Position numbers and translations under genes: made by a program
The notes under the pieces: model-generated
Database searches by the model: none
Seen by the model: the letters and a program-made list of their open reading frames with translations, nothing else
What the model was told of the DNA's origin: nothing
Assembly (NCBI GenBank): GCA_905221605.1
Contig: CAJNDS010002124.1
Location: forward strand, 365,996 to 424,920
DNA: 58,925 nucleotides
Source: Symbiodinium natans
Taxonomy: Eukaryota; Sar; Dinophyceae; Suessiales; Symbiodiniaceae
Reading direction: 5' to 3'
Shown here: positions 36,570 through 47,919 of the stretch, piece after piece
Layout of the letters: every line of letters starts with the position of its first letter
How positions within the stretch are numbered: position 1 is the first letter of the stretch

Positions 36570-37016
36570 AACTTTAATGGGGAACGTGGCCATTGGCAAA
36601 AAAACCGTGGCCATTGGCAAAAAAGCCGTGGCCATTGGCAAAAAAGCCGTGGCCATTGGCAAAAAAGCCGTGGCCATTGGCAAATTCGCCAATGGCCACG
36701 GGAAAGTTGCCAATGTCCACGGCTTTTTTGCCAATGGCCACCAATGTCATTAAGGTTGGTCGCCAAAATGGGTTTTTCAAACCCAATTCGCACAAAATGC
36801 CCCCCAACCTTAATGGGGAACGTGGCCATTGGCCAAAAAGCCGTGGCCATTGGCAACTTTTCGGGCTTTTTGCCAATGGCCACGGCTTTTTTGCCAATGG
36901 CCACGTTCCCCATTAAGGTTGGGGCCCAACCTTAATGGGGAACGTGGCCATTGGCAAAAAAGCCGTGGCCATTGGCAAGTGGCATTTGCCAATGGCCACG
37001 GCTTTTTTGCCATACT
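36570..37016. repeat. Nested palindrome cluster from a 21-bp unit
   Basis: The unit GTGGCCATTGGCAAAAAAGCC occurs in direct tandem (36,590-36,680) and then inverted. Segment 36,804-36,922 is a long palindrome bounded by CCAACCTTAATGGGGAACG and its complement. A second palindrome is centred on GGGCCC at about 36,923. It could extrude as multiple cruciforms. Confidence 0.88.
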
Positions 37017-37094
37017 GGCCCCGCACACAGTGCTTATTTCTTGCCAACCCCGGGCCCACCCAACGGGCTGTTAATACACATTATTGCCTTTGTT

Positions 37095-37335
37095 GTCTGC
37101 CCCCCCCCCACCCCCCCCCCACCCCCCCCCCACCCCCCACCCCAACCCCCCCCCCCCCCCCCCCCCCACTCCCCCCCCCACCCCCCCCCCACCCCCCCCC
37201 CCCCCCCCCCACCACCCCACCCACCCCCCACCCCCCCCACCCCCCCCCACCGCCAACCCCCCCCACCCCCCCCACCCCCCCCACCCCCCCCCCCCCCCCC
37301 CCCTGCCCCCCCCACCCCCCCCCCACCCCCATGCC
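37095..37335. repeat. C-rich low-complexity tract
   Basis: Runs of 6-20 C broken by single A, T or CCA. Long Pro/His and Gly/Trp reading frames here are artefacts. Confidence 0.93.
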
Positions 37336-37720
37336 CCCTTCCCTCTTCTGGCCCAGACCCCCATTCTGGGCTTGAAAACCTGGGTCTGAGCCAGATCCAG
37401 ATGAAGGCTTTGCGGGGCCGGGAATGCGGCGGCCCCTTCTTAGTGTTTCTCATCTTGGGTGGTCCGAGGGTGGGGTGGGGAAAAGCAACTTCCGGACCCC
37501 CATTCTGGGGTTGGAAACCTGGATGAGGGCTTCGCAAGCAAGAGAGAGAACGAATACGGGTAGTTGGTTCTAGGGTGGGTTGGGGATTGGCTCGAACTGG
37601 AATGGTTAGAGGGTGGGGTGGGGGGAAAACAAAACATTTTTTGTCAATCCGGACCAACACTTTTGGTTCTACCTTCGGTCTGGGGAAAGCAAGCGCGAAG
37701 ACAAGAGGCATGCGACAAAA
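37336..37720. other. Unique segment with an imperfect internal duplication
   Basis: ACCCCCATTCTGGGCTTGAA (37,358) is echoed at 37,496 (ACCCCCATTCTGGGGTTGGAA), each followed by an AACCTGG string. No supported gene. Confidence 0.45.
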
Positions 37721-38470
37721 CCGACGAGCACGAAGGGAGGGGACATACGACAAACCCTAAGAGCGCGAAGGGAAGGGACATGCGACGAATCTGTAGACCT
37801 TTCATCAAACCATACGAGCACGAAGGGAGTGGACATACGACAAGCCCTACGAGCACGAAGGGAGGCATACGACAAACCCTAAGAGCACGAAGGGAGAGGG
37901 CGTACGACAAACCTGTAGACCTCTCGTCAAACCCTACGAGCACGAAGGGAGGGGACATACGACAAACCTCGAAATAAACCCGTACATTTCTCAATGTTTT
38001 AGGATTCTCTGCAAGCAGAAGGAAAGGGACATACGACAAAGCCGACGAGCACGAAGGGAGGGGACATACGACAAACCCTAAGAACACCAAGGGAGGGGAC
38101 GTACGACAAACCTGTAGACCTCTCATCAAACCCTACGAGCACGAAGGGAGGGGACATACGACAAACCCTACGAGCACGAAGGGAGGGGACATACGGCAAA
38201 CCTCTGAAAATACAATCTCAGTTTCTTAATTCTTGGGATTCTTTGCAAGAAGACGAAGAGGGACACACGACAAAGCCGACGAGCACGAAGAGAGGCGACA
38301 TACGACAAAATCTAAGAGCACGAAGGGAGGGGACGTGCGACAAACCTGTAGACCTCTCATCAAACCCTACGAGCATGAAGGGACGGACATACGACAAACC
38401 CTACGAGCACGAAGAGAGGGGACATACGACAAACCTCTAGGCCTCTCATCAAACCCTACGAGCAGGAGCC
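37721..38470. repeat. Minisatellite with 35- and 55-bp subunits
   Basis: The unit begins GAGCACGAAGGGAGGGGACA and continues with TACGACAAACCCTA (35 bp). A longer variant carries CTGTAGACCTCTCATCAAAC (55 bp). They form a higher-order repeat of roughly 240 bp seen from about 37,980 and again from about 38,225. Reading frames (REGTYDKP and shifts) follow the repeat. Confidence 0.88.
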
Positions 38471-38589
38471 AACATGAGGCGAGGTCACCGGGGCACTAAT
38501 TGGAAAGCAACCATGTGGAAGCCAGGCAGCTTAAAGTGTGCCAAACACAATCAACAAGACGGCCAAAAATAGGCAGGGTCACCGGGGAA

Positions 38590-39370
38590 AACGAACACGA
38601 GCAAAGTGAATATGAGCAGAGAGAGAGAACGAATACGAGTAGACTGACATCGAGCAGAGAGAGAACGAATACGAGCAGAATGAATACGAGCAGAAAGAGA
38701 ACGAGTACGAGCAGACTCAGTACGAGCAGAAAGACAGCGAAAACGAGCGGACTGAAATCGAGCAGAGAGAGAGAACGAACACGCGCAGAAAGAGCACGAA
38801 CACGAGCAGAAAGAGAACGAACACGAGCAAAATGAATATGAGCAGAAAGAGAACGAATACGAGCAGATTGACATCGAGCAGAGAGAGAACGAATACGAGC
38901 AGAATGAATACGAGCAGAAGAGAACGAGTACGAGCAGACTCAGTACGAGCAGAAAGACAGCGAAAACGAGCGGACTGAAATGGAGCAGAGAGAGAACGAA
39001 TACGTGCAGAAAAAGCACAAATACGAGCAGAAAGAGAACGAACACGAGCAAAATGAATATGAGCAGAAAGAGAACGAATACGAGCAGAATGATTACGAGC
39101 AGAGAGAGAACGAAGACGAGCAGACTGAAATCGAGCAGAGAGAGAGAGACGAATACGAACAGAATGAATACGAGAAGAAAAACAACGAAAACGAGCGGAC
39201 TGAAATCGAGCAGAGAGAGAACGAATACGAGCAGAATGAATACGAGCAGAACGAGAACGAACACGAGACGAGCAGATCAGAAAAAGAACGAATACGAGCA
39301 GAAAGAAACGCATACGAGCAGAATGGAAACCAAGCAGAATGACAAAAAACACGAGCAGAATGAATAAATG
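38590..39370. repeat. Short-period minisatellite (ACGAGCAGAATGAAT-type)
   Basis: Imperfect 15-21 bp units rich in GA on the plus strand. Plus-strand frames give Glu/Tyr/Gln/Asn peptides such as ENEYEQNEYEQ and minus-strand frames give hydrophobic ones. I treat the frames as repeat-derived, though the plus frame could encode a charged helix. Confidence 0.85.
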
Positions 39371-41760
39371 AGGTTGGAGGACAGGGCTTGCTGAGGAAAA
39401 ATGTGAACTTTATATTTCTTAATGTTTTGGGATTCTCTGGGTGGGTGGGTTTTTTTCTAGAGTCCAGACAGAGGCTCTACTAGAGATTGCTCGACCCAGA
39501 GCTGCTGAACCTGAACCCTAAACCCTAAACTCTAAACCCTAAACGCACACCCTAGAACTCCTAAACCCCTAAAAGCCCCCTAAGCCCCGAGCTCGCACTT
39601 TGAGTTGAAAGGTCTGCTGCCGATGTTGGGAGTTGCTTCAGAGAGGGTTTAGGATTTAGGGCTTGGGGCTTCAGTGTCTAAGGTTTAGAGTCTAGGGCGT
39701 AGGGGTTTAGTGTTTAGTGTCTAGGGCTCCCTGGCAAAATCTCATGAGCCAAGAAGGCGCAGGGTTTGAGGTTGCAGGTTGAGGGTTTGGGGTTTCGGGT
39801 GTAGGGTTTAGGGTGTCGAGTTGAGGGATGTCAGGGTCATGGGCAGTGTCTTTTTGACCTCTTGTTTCTTTTTTGTTTTTCGGCTTGGAGGCCGTGGGGT
39901 TCTAGGCGTTCCCCATAAAGCCTTCCTCGAACTCTGAGAATCTGAGTTACCCGAAACTCGAAACCCTAAACCCTAAACCCCAACCCCTAAACCCCAAACT
40001 CTAAGTTTGAAAAATCCTTGAATCCCACAATCCAAACCCTGAACCCTGAACCCCATTGTAGCTGAGGCCTGACGCGAAGAGCCAGGACTGCCAGTCAGGG
40101 TTTAGGGTTTAGGGTTTAGGGTTTAGGGTTTAGGGTTTAGGGTTCAGGGTTCAGGGTTTAGGGTTTAGGGTTTTGGGTTTTGGGTTTGGGTTCAGAGTTC
40201 AGGGTTCAGGGTTTAGGCTTCAGGGTTGGCTCTTGAGATTGCTTTTTTACATTCTGCAATAGTTCCTAAACCAAGGAGCAAGACTAGAACACCATTTATA
40301 GTCTTCTTAAGGGAGGGTGTTCAAGGGGGGTATGTAGCCCAAGGCTCCCTAATACTCCCCCACTACTCCCTAAACCTCCCTAAGCTTCCCTAAGGTTCCC
40401 TAGGTACCTACCCCCCGATGAACCCCCCTCCCTTAAGAACCTTATAAACCATCATTTCATTCGATTTGTTCCCCTCGCGCCGGGAATGATAGCCGCTGCA
40501 ACCGAAGCACGTTACTGGTTTTTGGGGATTGATACGTGTGTGCTTACTTTTAGGGCTTGCTCAGCGCCCCAAAGTTTACAGACCTTAAATTCTCCGGTTT
40601 AGGATTTGGGGTAACCCTCAACCCTAAACCCGAAACCAAGGTCCCCTTCCCCGTTTAACCCGCATGCGCCTGGCCCTACGCCAGCAAGGGACCCTAAACC
40701 CTAAACCCTAAACCCTAAACCCTAATAAGGCCCAGCGACAGGAGCCCTCCCTCTGCTCCCCAGGCAAGATCCGAGCGAGGGCTTGGGGTTTCTTGTTTCT
40801 CATGGATTTCCCTACTACACCCCTCTATCCCCCCCCCCCCCCACCCCCACCCCCCTAGGTTCCCCCCTTAGAAAACCTTAATTCGCCTCACGACGTTCTT
40901 TTTTCTAGCCCTTTAGTATCGTCATGCGGGGAAAGCGGCCTAATTGTTCCCAAATAGCTTGAATTGTGGGGGAACTACGGGGGGTACTATAGAGGGGGGG
41001 TTAGTAGGGGAACCCTTGAGTTTCGGGTTTCGGGCTTTTGGGGTTACAGCAGGGGTTGAGGTTTCGGCTCTCTACGCCATTTAAACCCTGAAACCCTGAA
41101 CCCTAAACCCTAAACCCTTTATACTTAACCCTGCCTGAACCGAAGCCCTGAAACCTTAAACCCTATGGGAAAACTCTGAACCGGTCAAGTATGCATCGAG
41201 AGTTCCCTCCAAGGGCTTGATCCCGAAGGCTTCAATTTCTTGTTGGAAGGGCTAAAGGGTTTAGGCTCAGGGTTTAGGGTTGAGGGTTTCAGGTTGCAGA
41301 ATTTTCGGGGCTTCAGGGTGGAAAGAACTCATAAAGTTCGAGGGTTCTAGGGTGCAATACACACCAAGATCCTTCTAGAAGAAGAATCGGTTTCAACTCT
41401 TAAACCCTAAACCTGACGACACCAGCCCAGAGCTTCCGGGTACAGAGCATCTCCAAACCCCAAGCCCTGAGTTTCCGCAAGAGCCCCAATCCTAAACCCC
41501 TAAACCCTGAACCTTAAAGCCCTAAACCCTAAACCTAAACTCCCTATGCGACTTGAAAGGGCCTTAAGCCCTTCCTGGCCTACAAGATAGCTTCTGCCCA
41601 AGCCCCTAAAGCCTTGTTCCACCCCAAAACCCTAAATTCCGAAGGTCCCCCACAAAGAAACAACGCCCTAAAACCCTAAACCCCAACGCCCTAACCCGAA
41701 AACCCTAGGCCTGTTTTAGGTTTTTGTGGGGCGGTTTAGGATTTAGGTTTCAGGGCTGTC
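39371..41760. other. Telomere-like arrays, one foldback element, no supported gene
   Basis: TTTAGGG array near 40,095-40,170, CCCTAAA near 40,690-40,725, many degenerate units, and a C tract at 40,830-40,858. I looked for open, GC-rich segments and found none strong enough. Confidence 0.45.
40296..40447. repeat. Foldback element, about 150 bp
   Basis: The left end TTATAGTCTTCTTAAGGGAG, with GGGTGTTCAAGGGGGG, is complementary with small interruptions to the right end (CCCCCCGATGAACCC, then TCCCTTAAGAACCTTATAA). The centre carries CTCCCTAA-type repeats. MITE-like. Confidence 0.75.
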
Positions 41761-41783
41761 CTTCCTTCTTCCTTTACGGTCAG

Positions 41784-41860
41784 GTGCCTCGCGCCCGCTT
41801 TTCGGGGCCGATGTAGGGGACGACTTGGCACTGCTCCGCCGCAGCACAGGCACTCCTAGG
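41784..41860 (+). CDS. Candidate exon, unknown protein
   Basis: It follows a CAG acceptor and ends AGG with a GT donor in GGTTTAGGG. One frame is open throughout (GASRPLFGADVGDDLALLRR). A TTTAGGG array follows at once. Confidence 0.45.
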
Positions 41861-42000
41861 GTTTAGGGTTTCGGGTTTGAGGTTTCGGGTTTTGGGGTTT
41901 AGTGTTTAGGGGTTTAGGGTTTGGGGTTTAGTGTTTAGGGGTTTAGGGTTTCGGGTTTGGGGTTTAGGGTTTAGGGTTTCGGGGTCGGGTGTAGGGTTTA
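41861..42000. repeat. (TTTAGGG)n array, degenerate
   Basis: Units vary (TTTCGGG, TTTGGGG, TTTAGTG). It starts at the possible donor of the preceding candidate exon. Confidence 0.85.
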
Positions 42001-42419
42001 GGTAGCCCTACCCCATGACCCTGAGCCCTAAACCCCAGACCGGAAACCCTCAAGCCAACAAAAGCTGCTCAGTGTCCGAGAGGCCCCCTAAACCACCTCA
42101 AAGCTCCGTTTGGCTTTTGGAGGTGTGGGTTTCAGATTTCGCCTTAAGGGATTTACTTGGGATTCAGGAAGGGGGGGTGCAGTCCCTTACCCGGCTGATA
42201 AAGCTTTGGTTGGAAGTCTTTGCGTCTCAATTTGGGAAATAGGGCTCCGCTTCTCAATCCTGAAGGTCCATGTTCCCATATAATGAGTAGGGCCCGGAGT
42301 AGGATTTTAGGGTTTAGGACTGTGCAAGTGAGAAGCTCCAAGCCCGAAACCCTAAACCCTAAACCCTAAACCCTAAACCCTAAACCCTAAACCCTAAACC
42401 CTAAACCCTGTCTCAGACT

Positions 42420-42584
42420 ATGGATCGGAAGCCCGATGTGCGCCGAACGCAAGTCCACGATAGAAATCGAAAGTTGCGAGCTCTCGCTGCCAGACTAATG
42501 ATGAAAGGAAGCAACTCATACTTCCTCCAACAACTGACATCAAACGTCAAGTTCAGCCATGTTACGTCTCCGGAGCATGCCTAA
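42420..42584 (+). CDS. Short open frame (54 aa) or exon, unknown
   Basis: The frame runs MDRKPDVRRTQVHDRNRKLR to KFSHVTSPEHA. It is basic at the start and coding-like in composition, and lies alone between two CCCTAAA arrays. The stop TAA is made by the first CCTAAACCC unit, so it could equally be an exon whose frame happens to run into repeat. No relative recognised. Confidence 0.4.
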   Translation: MDRKPDVRRTQVHDRNRKLRALAARLMMKGSNSYFLQQLTSNVKFSHVTSPEHA

Positions 42585-42736
42585 ACCCTAAACCCGAAAC
42601 CCTAAACCCTAAACCCTCAACGGTAAATCCTCAACCCTCAACCCTCAACCCTCAAGCCTCAACCCTAAACCCTAAACCCTAAACTCTAAACCCTAAACCC
42701 TAAACCCTAAACCCTGAACCCTAAACCCTAAACCCT
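42585..42736. repeat. (CCCTAAA)n array with CCCTCAA variants
   Basis: About 21 units; a CCCTCAA sub-block lies at 42,620-42,665. Confidence 0.9.
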
Positions 42737-42848
42737 ACGTGAATCTTTCCCCTGGCAGAGAAATGAGACTGTAGCCTCCCCACCCCCATGTCCGATGACC
42801 AAACAAGGCTTCAGCACCTCTCGCGAACCCCGGCTGAATGATTAATGT

Positions 42849-42949
42849 TGGGATGTTCACCCTTATACAAACAGTCCTTAATAGGGATTTAAATAGGGGG
42901 TACCTATAGTCCCTATTAAGGAGCTGTTAGTATAAGGGGGTACATCCCA
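42849..42949. repeat. Foldback element, family M (101 bp)
   Basis: The ends read TGGGATGTTCACCCTTATAC and the complement of that (GTATAAGGGGGTACATCCCA) with two differences. Inner ACAGTCCTTAATAGGGA pairs with TCCCTATTAAGGAGCTGT. It is related to 48,201-48,302 and 48,456-48,557. Confidence 0.85.
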
Positions 42950-43183
42950 GATTAGAAGCCTTGTCATCCCACACTGCCCTTGGCAACTCACTCCGAAACC
43001 CCAGATGCTCACATGGTTTCGGCCCTGAACCCGCTGAAGCCTTAACCTTTACTCCCAACCCTACGCCCTAACCCCTAGAGCCCAAAGCCAAAAGCCCTAA
43101 ACCCTAAAGCCCTAAACCCTAAAGCCCCCTAAGCCCTAAACGCTAAACCCTAAACCCTAAACCCTAAACCCTAAACCCTCAAG

Positions 43184-43258
43184 ACCTCCCACAAGCCGCT
43201 GCCAGCAGGCACCTCGCCACTGGCGACGCCGCAGGCGAAGGCCCCACGTCGGCAGGGT
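43184..43258 (+). CDS. Candidate exon, unknown protein
   Basis: A GC-rich 75-nt segment between CCCTAAA and TTTAGGG arrays, open in more than one frame. It is included because it fits the positional pattern; the frame and borders are not resolved. Confidence 0.25.
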
Positions 43259-43400
43259 CTGTTTAGGGTTTAGGTTTAGGGTTTAGGCTTTAGGGTTTGG
43301 GGTTTAGGGTTTAGGGTTTAGGGTTTAGTAAACCGGGTTTAGGGTTTAGGGTTTAGGGTTTAGGGTTTAGGGTTTAGGGCCTAGGGTTTAGAGTGTAGGG
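43259..43400. repeat. (TTTAGGG)n array
   Basis: About 19 units with a few variants, opposite in orientation to the array ending near 43,180. Confidence 0.9.
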
Positions 43401-43596
43401 TTTAATTTTAGGGGGTTCAGCAGGGCTTATCTTGGGTTCAAATCTTAAGGCTTTCGGGTTGCGGCTTTAGGAAACTCGGTGCCAGGAAGGGTTCAGCTTG
43501 GTGAACAGGCCTTATAATCGCAAGAGCACCAAAATCACATGCTATCTCACTTAGGTGAGGATGGCGCTTTTGCGGAAAGGTCAGGAACCACAGGGA

Positions 43597-43770
43597 TGAT
43601 AGTAGGGGGGTATTGTAATCCCAGAGGGTCCATTTGTAGTACCATTATGGAATTAGGTACCCAAAACCTGATTTAGTATGGTTTTTGGGTACCCAAATCC
43701 ATAATAGTAATACACATGGACCCTCTGGGAGTTCCTTTTATGGACTGTTAGTATAAGGGGGAACATCCCC
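43597..43770. repeat. Composite foldback element
   Basis: An inner hairpin pairs CCCAGAGGGTCCATTTGTAG-type sequence (43,620 on) with the right side ending ACATGGACCCTCTGGG (to 43,729), with GGTACCC pairs inside. The right edge (43,741-43,769) is the terminal sequence of family M, so one element seems inserted in or next to another. Confidence 0.7.
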
Positions 43771-44740
43771 AGGTTCTGCTGTCGCCTTGGCAACACAGCA
43801 ACTTGAGGGTTTAAGAGGGTTCAGGGTTTAAGAACATCATAGACAGGGACCAGGAACGCAAAGCACAAGGCACGGGTTTGCGGTTTCCGGCTTCAGGATA
43901 TGAGGGCTTTTCAGGGTTTTGGTCTGCAGGGTTGCCGGGGGGGAAGGGGGGGTTGGGGTGGGAGGGAGGATTTGGGTCAACCTCAAAACCCTCACTAACC
44001 GTTCTAACCCCAAACCGGCGCAGACGGGTTAAGGGTTTAGGTTTTAGGTTACCTTCAACAGAGTACCTACATATGACTGCATGTATACTCCTGAAGTTCA
44101 GGGATTCTGGTCTTTCTTGGGTAGGTTGCTCCCTAAACCCAAAACCTCAAACCTTAAACCCTTTGTCAACCCTAAACTCTACAGGTGCGTAGATATAGGA
44201 TTCCATGGCGAGATGTTCCAAGATGACCTGCCAGAAAGGGGCTAGTTAGGGTTTAGGTTTAGGGGGGTTTACAGGGGTTACAGGCTTTCTGGGGTTTATA
44301 CGTTATATATTTATGGGGTTTACAGGGTTTACAAGCTGTTTACAGGTTTGGGGTCTAGGGTTTATAGGGTTCAGGGCTTTAGGGCAGTTTTGGGCTTTCA
44401 GAGTTTAGGGTCAAGGTCCAAGGGGGCGAAGAGTCCGCGACGCCAGGACGCCGCGGACGTAGATCCGACGGAGCCGGATCCCGTCTCCGCGCCGCCTGCG
44501 ATGCACTAGCGCCCCAAAACCCTAAACCCTGAACAGTAAACCCGAAACCCCAAGCCTTAAACCGTAACGCCCAAGCCCTAGTCACAACCCGCAAACACAT
44601 CCTGTCCTTGCACAACAATAGCCTTAAGCTCATCCAGTCTTGGATTCAGGAGCACTAGGGCTTAGGGTTTGGGGGGTGTTTAGGGTTAAGGTTTTAGGGT
44701 TTGATCTAGTGTCATTAAAACTAAATGTTTTGAGAAACAA
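43771..44740. other. Unique and degenerate telomere-like DNA
   Basis: A 104-codon plus-strand frame (43,878-44,192) and an 84-codon minus-strand frame (44,379-44,633) exist, but both cross repeat units. Only the GC-rich part at 44,418-44,510 looks coding-like, and its strand is unclear. Confidence 0.4.
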
Positions 44741-44755
44741 CTTATTATTACTAAC

Positions 44756-45025
44756 ATGTCGTGCCGATGCGCCGCGTGCGCCTCCGATGCTTCAGTTGTC
44801 AAGGCTTGCGCTGGGTCTACTATCCTTGCTTTCTGCACCCGACATACTGGCCGCCGTCGAGCCTGGCATGATCAAGCCAACAAGGCCGGCATGTTGCAAG
44901 ATTTGGTGGAGCTTGAGGTAGCAGATCCGCCGCGCTATCTGACGGCATTCATCACATTCTGTGATGGGCAGCCGGAGATTTTTTGGTCTGAAAAAACATC
45001 ATATGTTGTGTTCTCCATCAAGTGA
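44756..45025 (+). CDS. Hypothetical protein or gene fragment (89 aa)
   Basis: This is an open frame from ATG to TGA in DNA free of telomere-like units. The start is Cys-rich (SCRCAACASDASVVKACAGS). The end (LVELEVADPPRYLTAFITFC, then FWSEKTSYVVFSIK) looks like a folded domain. No known family was recognised. It could be a complete small gene, the last exon of one, or a retroposed fragment. Confidence 0.45.
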   Translation: MSCRCAACASDASVVKACAGSTILAFCTRHTGRRRAWHDQANKAGMLQDLVELEVADPPRYLTAFITFCDGQPEIFWSEKTSYVVFSIK

Positions 45026-45372
45026 CACCGCAGACGCTCATTCCATTAGGACCCTAGGGTTTTAGGACTTAGGGCTGCATAGGTTCAGGGTTTAGTAGCT
45101 TAGGAGTTCAGGGGCGTAGTGTGCCGGGTGTAGGGTTTAGGAGTTTAGGGTGTGAGCTTGGGCCTTGGGGGTTTATGGCTTGAGGTTTAGGGGTCCGAGT
45201 TTGGAGTTAAAGGTGGGCTCATGGTGTGGGGTTTAAGGTTTGGGAGATGCCCCAAGCCTTGGCTGCCCTGAACCCTCAACCCTCAACCTCCTCGACCCCA
45301 AACCCTATCCCTAAACCCTAAACCCTAAACCCTAAACTCTAAACCCTAAACCCTAAACCCGAAACCCCAAAG

Positions 45373-45494
45373 CGAATGGTCCTACAAACGAGCCTCTGAG
45401 GATGAACGAGATGGCCGAGCTTACGAGGCCCCAGCTGCCAGTACCCAGATCTCCGGTTGCGGTGGCTTTGGGGGGGGATGAGTCGATGTGGGGG
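45373..45494 (+). CDS. Candidate exon, unknown protein
   Basis: It follows AAAG after a CCCTAAA-type array and is open for 40 codons (NEPLRMNEMAELTRPQLPVP). It ends at a GT donor in GGGTTTAGGG. Confidence 0.42.
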
Positions 45495-45650
45495 GTTTAG
45501 GGTTTGGGGTTTAGGGTTTAGGGCTCAGGGATGCTCAGGGTTTAGGGTTTAGGGGTGTTTAGGGATTTTGGGGCTTGGGTTTTGGGGCTTTAGCGCTTTA
45601 GGGGTCTTGGGGATTTATGGTTTTGGTGGCTTAGTGTGGGGGGTGTCGGG

Positions 45651-45768
45651 CCCTAAACCCTAAACCCTAAACCCTAAACCCTAAACCCTAAACCCTAAAC
45701 CCTAAACCCTAAACCCTAAACCCTAAACCCTAAACCCTAAACCCTAAACCCTAAACCCTAAACCCTAA
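45651..45768. repeat. (CCCTAAA)n array
   Basis: About 17 near-perfect units, one of the longest pure arrays in the window. Confidence 0.95.
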
Positions 45769-45824
45769 GGGGTCTGAGTAGTTTAGGGACTTTTGGGGGT
45801 TTCGGGGCTGGGCTCACACTCGAG

Positions 45825-45898
45825 TCGAGGCTTGAGGGCTCTTGCCGCCCGAAGCCGGTTCCGCCGTTCCAGGGTGAGGAGGCTCTCCCGGCCCCTCG
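45825..45898 (+). CDS. Candidate exon, unknown protein
   Basis: It begins after AG and is open for 24 codons plus two bases (SRLEGSCRPKPVPPFQGEEA). It ends at a GT donor that starts the TTTAGGG array at 45,899. Confidence 0.42.
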
Positions 45899-46087
45899 GT
45901 TTAGGGTTTAGGGTTTAGGGTTTAGGGTTTGCTGGCTTTACTGGGTTCCTGTTGAGAAGCTTGCTACCGTACTTCCCTGGATTTATCGAAAAAGAATATG
46001 GCTCCCTCGTTCATGGTTCGAACGCAGGACTTCCAGGGCTTTGGGTTCGTGAAAGAGGGGTTGAGCATCAAGTTGTTGAAGGCTCGG

Positions 46088-46186
46088 GCCCTAAACCCTA
46101 AACCCTAAACCCTAAACCCTAAACCCTAAACCCTAAACTCTAAACCCTAAACCCTAAACCCTAAACCCTAAACCCTAAACCCTAAC
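46088..46186. repeat. (CCCTAAA)n array
   Basis: About 14 units leading to a CCCACAG acceptor. Confidence 0.93.
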
Positions 46187-46192
46187 CCACAG

Positions 46193-46275
46193 CTCTAGGA
46201 AGCGCTCTGCTCTGCAACATCTTGGCTCCGGCCAAAGCCTGTGCTTCGGCATGTAGGACGTCGTGCCTGCCGAGG
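46193..46275 (+). CDS. Candidate exon, unknown protein
   Basis: It directly follows a CACAG acceptor after a CCCTAAA array. One frame is open (LGSALLCNILAPAKACASAC) and ends AGG with donor GTAGCC. It is one of the cleaner candidates. Confidence 0.48.
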
Positions 46276-47917
46276 GTAGCCTTTAAGCCCATTCAAGCCC
46301 GTTAGTCAAAGAACACCTGTGTGTCTGTACACGTGTATATATATATATACATAGATACATACATACATATATATGTGCATATATATTTCCTTCTTCATGT
46401 ATCTTTATATATGTATGTCTGCATATGTGTGCTGTAGTTAGTTAGTTTGTTTGTTTGTGTATATATATATATGTGTATACATGCTTATCCTGTGTAGGGC
46501 TGGGGTTCATCCAACTCAGGCGGAGGATGAGCTAGCGACCACATGGCACCAATACACTTTCAGGCGCCGAAGCTCCAAAAACCCCATCTCTCTTGGCACA
46601 AGAGCAGCTCAAAATCCTGAAGCTCTAGACCCGCACCCCCGCAAAGTCCCCAAATCCGCAGCACTTAAACCCCAAAAACACTCAGCCCTAAACACCCAAC
46701 CCCTCAGCCCTAAGCCCTAAGCCCTAAGCCCTAAACCCTAAACCCTAAACCCCTAAAACCCTAAACCCTAAACTCCGAAACTGCAACATGCGGATGGAGC
46801 GCGCCATCCGGCGGCATGGCGGGCGTCGTCCGCGAGGCACGCGGAACTTCCCCCACCCGCCCCACCCCGAAAATCAAAGCTTAAGGGGTTTAGGGATTAG
46901 GGCTTCTGACGCCCTAAACCCTAACCCTAAACCCCAATTAAGGTTTAGAGTCGTTTAGAGTAACTGGGGTTCAGGGTTCAGGGCTTAATTAGGGGGTTTA
47001 GAGGCCTAGGGCGTCCCTGACCTCGAAGAGTTTACGGTTTGCAGTCGTCCTCATGTAGATAGACTCCCCAACTTGGGAAGTATAGGGTTTACGGTTTCTT
47101 GTTCAGGGTTGATGTGTTTTAGAGTTTAGGTGTTTTTTTTTAGGGTTTTAGGGTTTAGGTTTAGGGAGTCTGCATCATGGTCCCTTGTCTGAAATGCCCC
47201 GTCTTATAGGAACCCGGCACCGGAGACAGAAGTGCCCATCAAAGCCCTTTTTAACCTATGACCGAACAGCCCCAAACCCTACCGTTAGAGTCCATTTCAT
47301 GTAGCTTTCGATGTTAAGCCGTTTGTGGGATTCTTTAGGGTCCTATAAGGTGACTTTGGGGTTGTGCTTTAAACCGGAAACCAACGAAGCCAAGCCTTGA
47401 ACCCTAAACCTTTTAAACTCAAGCTCTACACCCAACAGTCCCTAAAGCCCCTGAAACTAGGATGTCCAGTAGTATCCTTCCTTAATCCCTTTTTTGAGGG
47501 GTTTAGGTTCCCTCATATGCCCTCTTACGCAAAACAGGGCACCCTTTCCTCAGACACGAGAGGCCCCGAAACCCCCAACCCTGGAAGCCCTCAACCCTGA
47601 ACCCTACAAACCCTCAACCCCTATCCCTAAACCCCTAACCCCTAAACCCTAAACCCTAAACCCTAAACCCTAAACCCTAAACCCTAAACCCTAAACCCTA
47701 AACCCTAAACCCTAAACCCTAAACCCCTAAGCCCCTAAGCCCCTAAGCCCCTAAGCCCCTAAGCCCCTAAAACACAAAACCTTTAAAACCCTGAACTTAA
47801 ACCCTCAACCCCCAACCTTCAACCCTCAATCCTAAACCCTAAACCCCTAAAACCCTAAGCCCTTAAAACCCTAAACCCCTAAAACCCCAAACCCTTAAAA
47901 CCCTAAACTTAAACCCT
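46276..47917. other. AT-rich microsatellite and mixed repeat DNA
   Basis: TA/GTAT simple repeats at 46,335-46,485, then degenerate telomere-like units. A GC-rich segment at 46,790-46,850 (MRMERAIRRHGGRRPRGTRN) may be coding, but its borders are not visible. Confidence 0.4.
47634..47771. repeat. (CCCTAAA)n array passing into (CCCCTAAG)n
   Basis: A pure heptamer array to about 47,722, then six octamer CCCCTAAG units. The switch shows local homogenisation of a variant unit. Confidence 0.92.
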
Positions 47918-47919
47918 CA

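Noticed and set aside
37095-37335. Proline- and glycine-rich reading frames
   Set aside because: Produced by C/A and G/T low complexity; no start context or conserved segment.
38590-39370. A Glu/Tyr/Gln-rich coiled-coil gene or, on the other strand, a membrane protein
   Set aside because: Both readings come from the same short tandem repeat and neither has a non-repeat portion.
43878-44192. 104-codon plus-strand frame
   Set aside because: Crosses several telomere-like units and G runs; composition is not coding-like.
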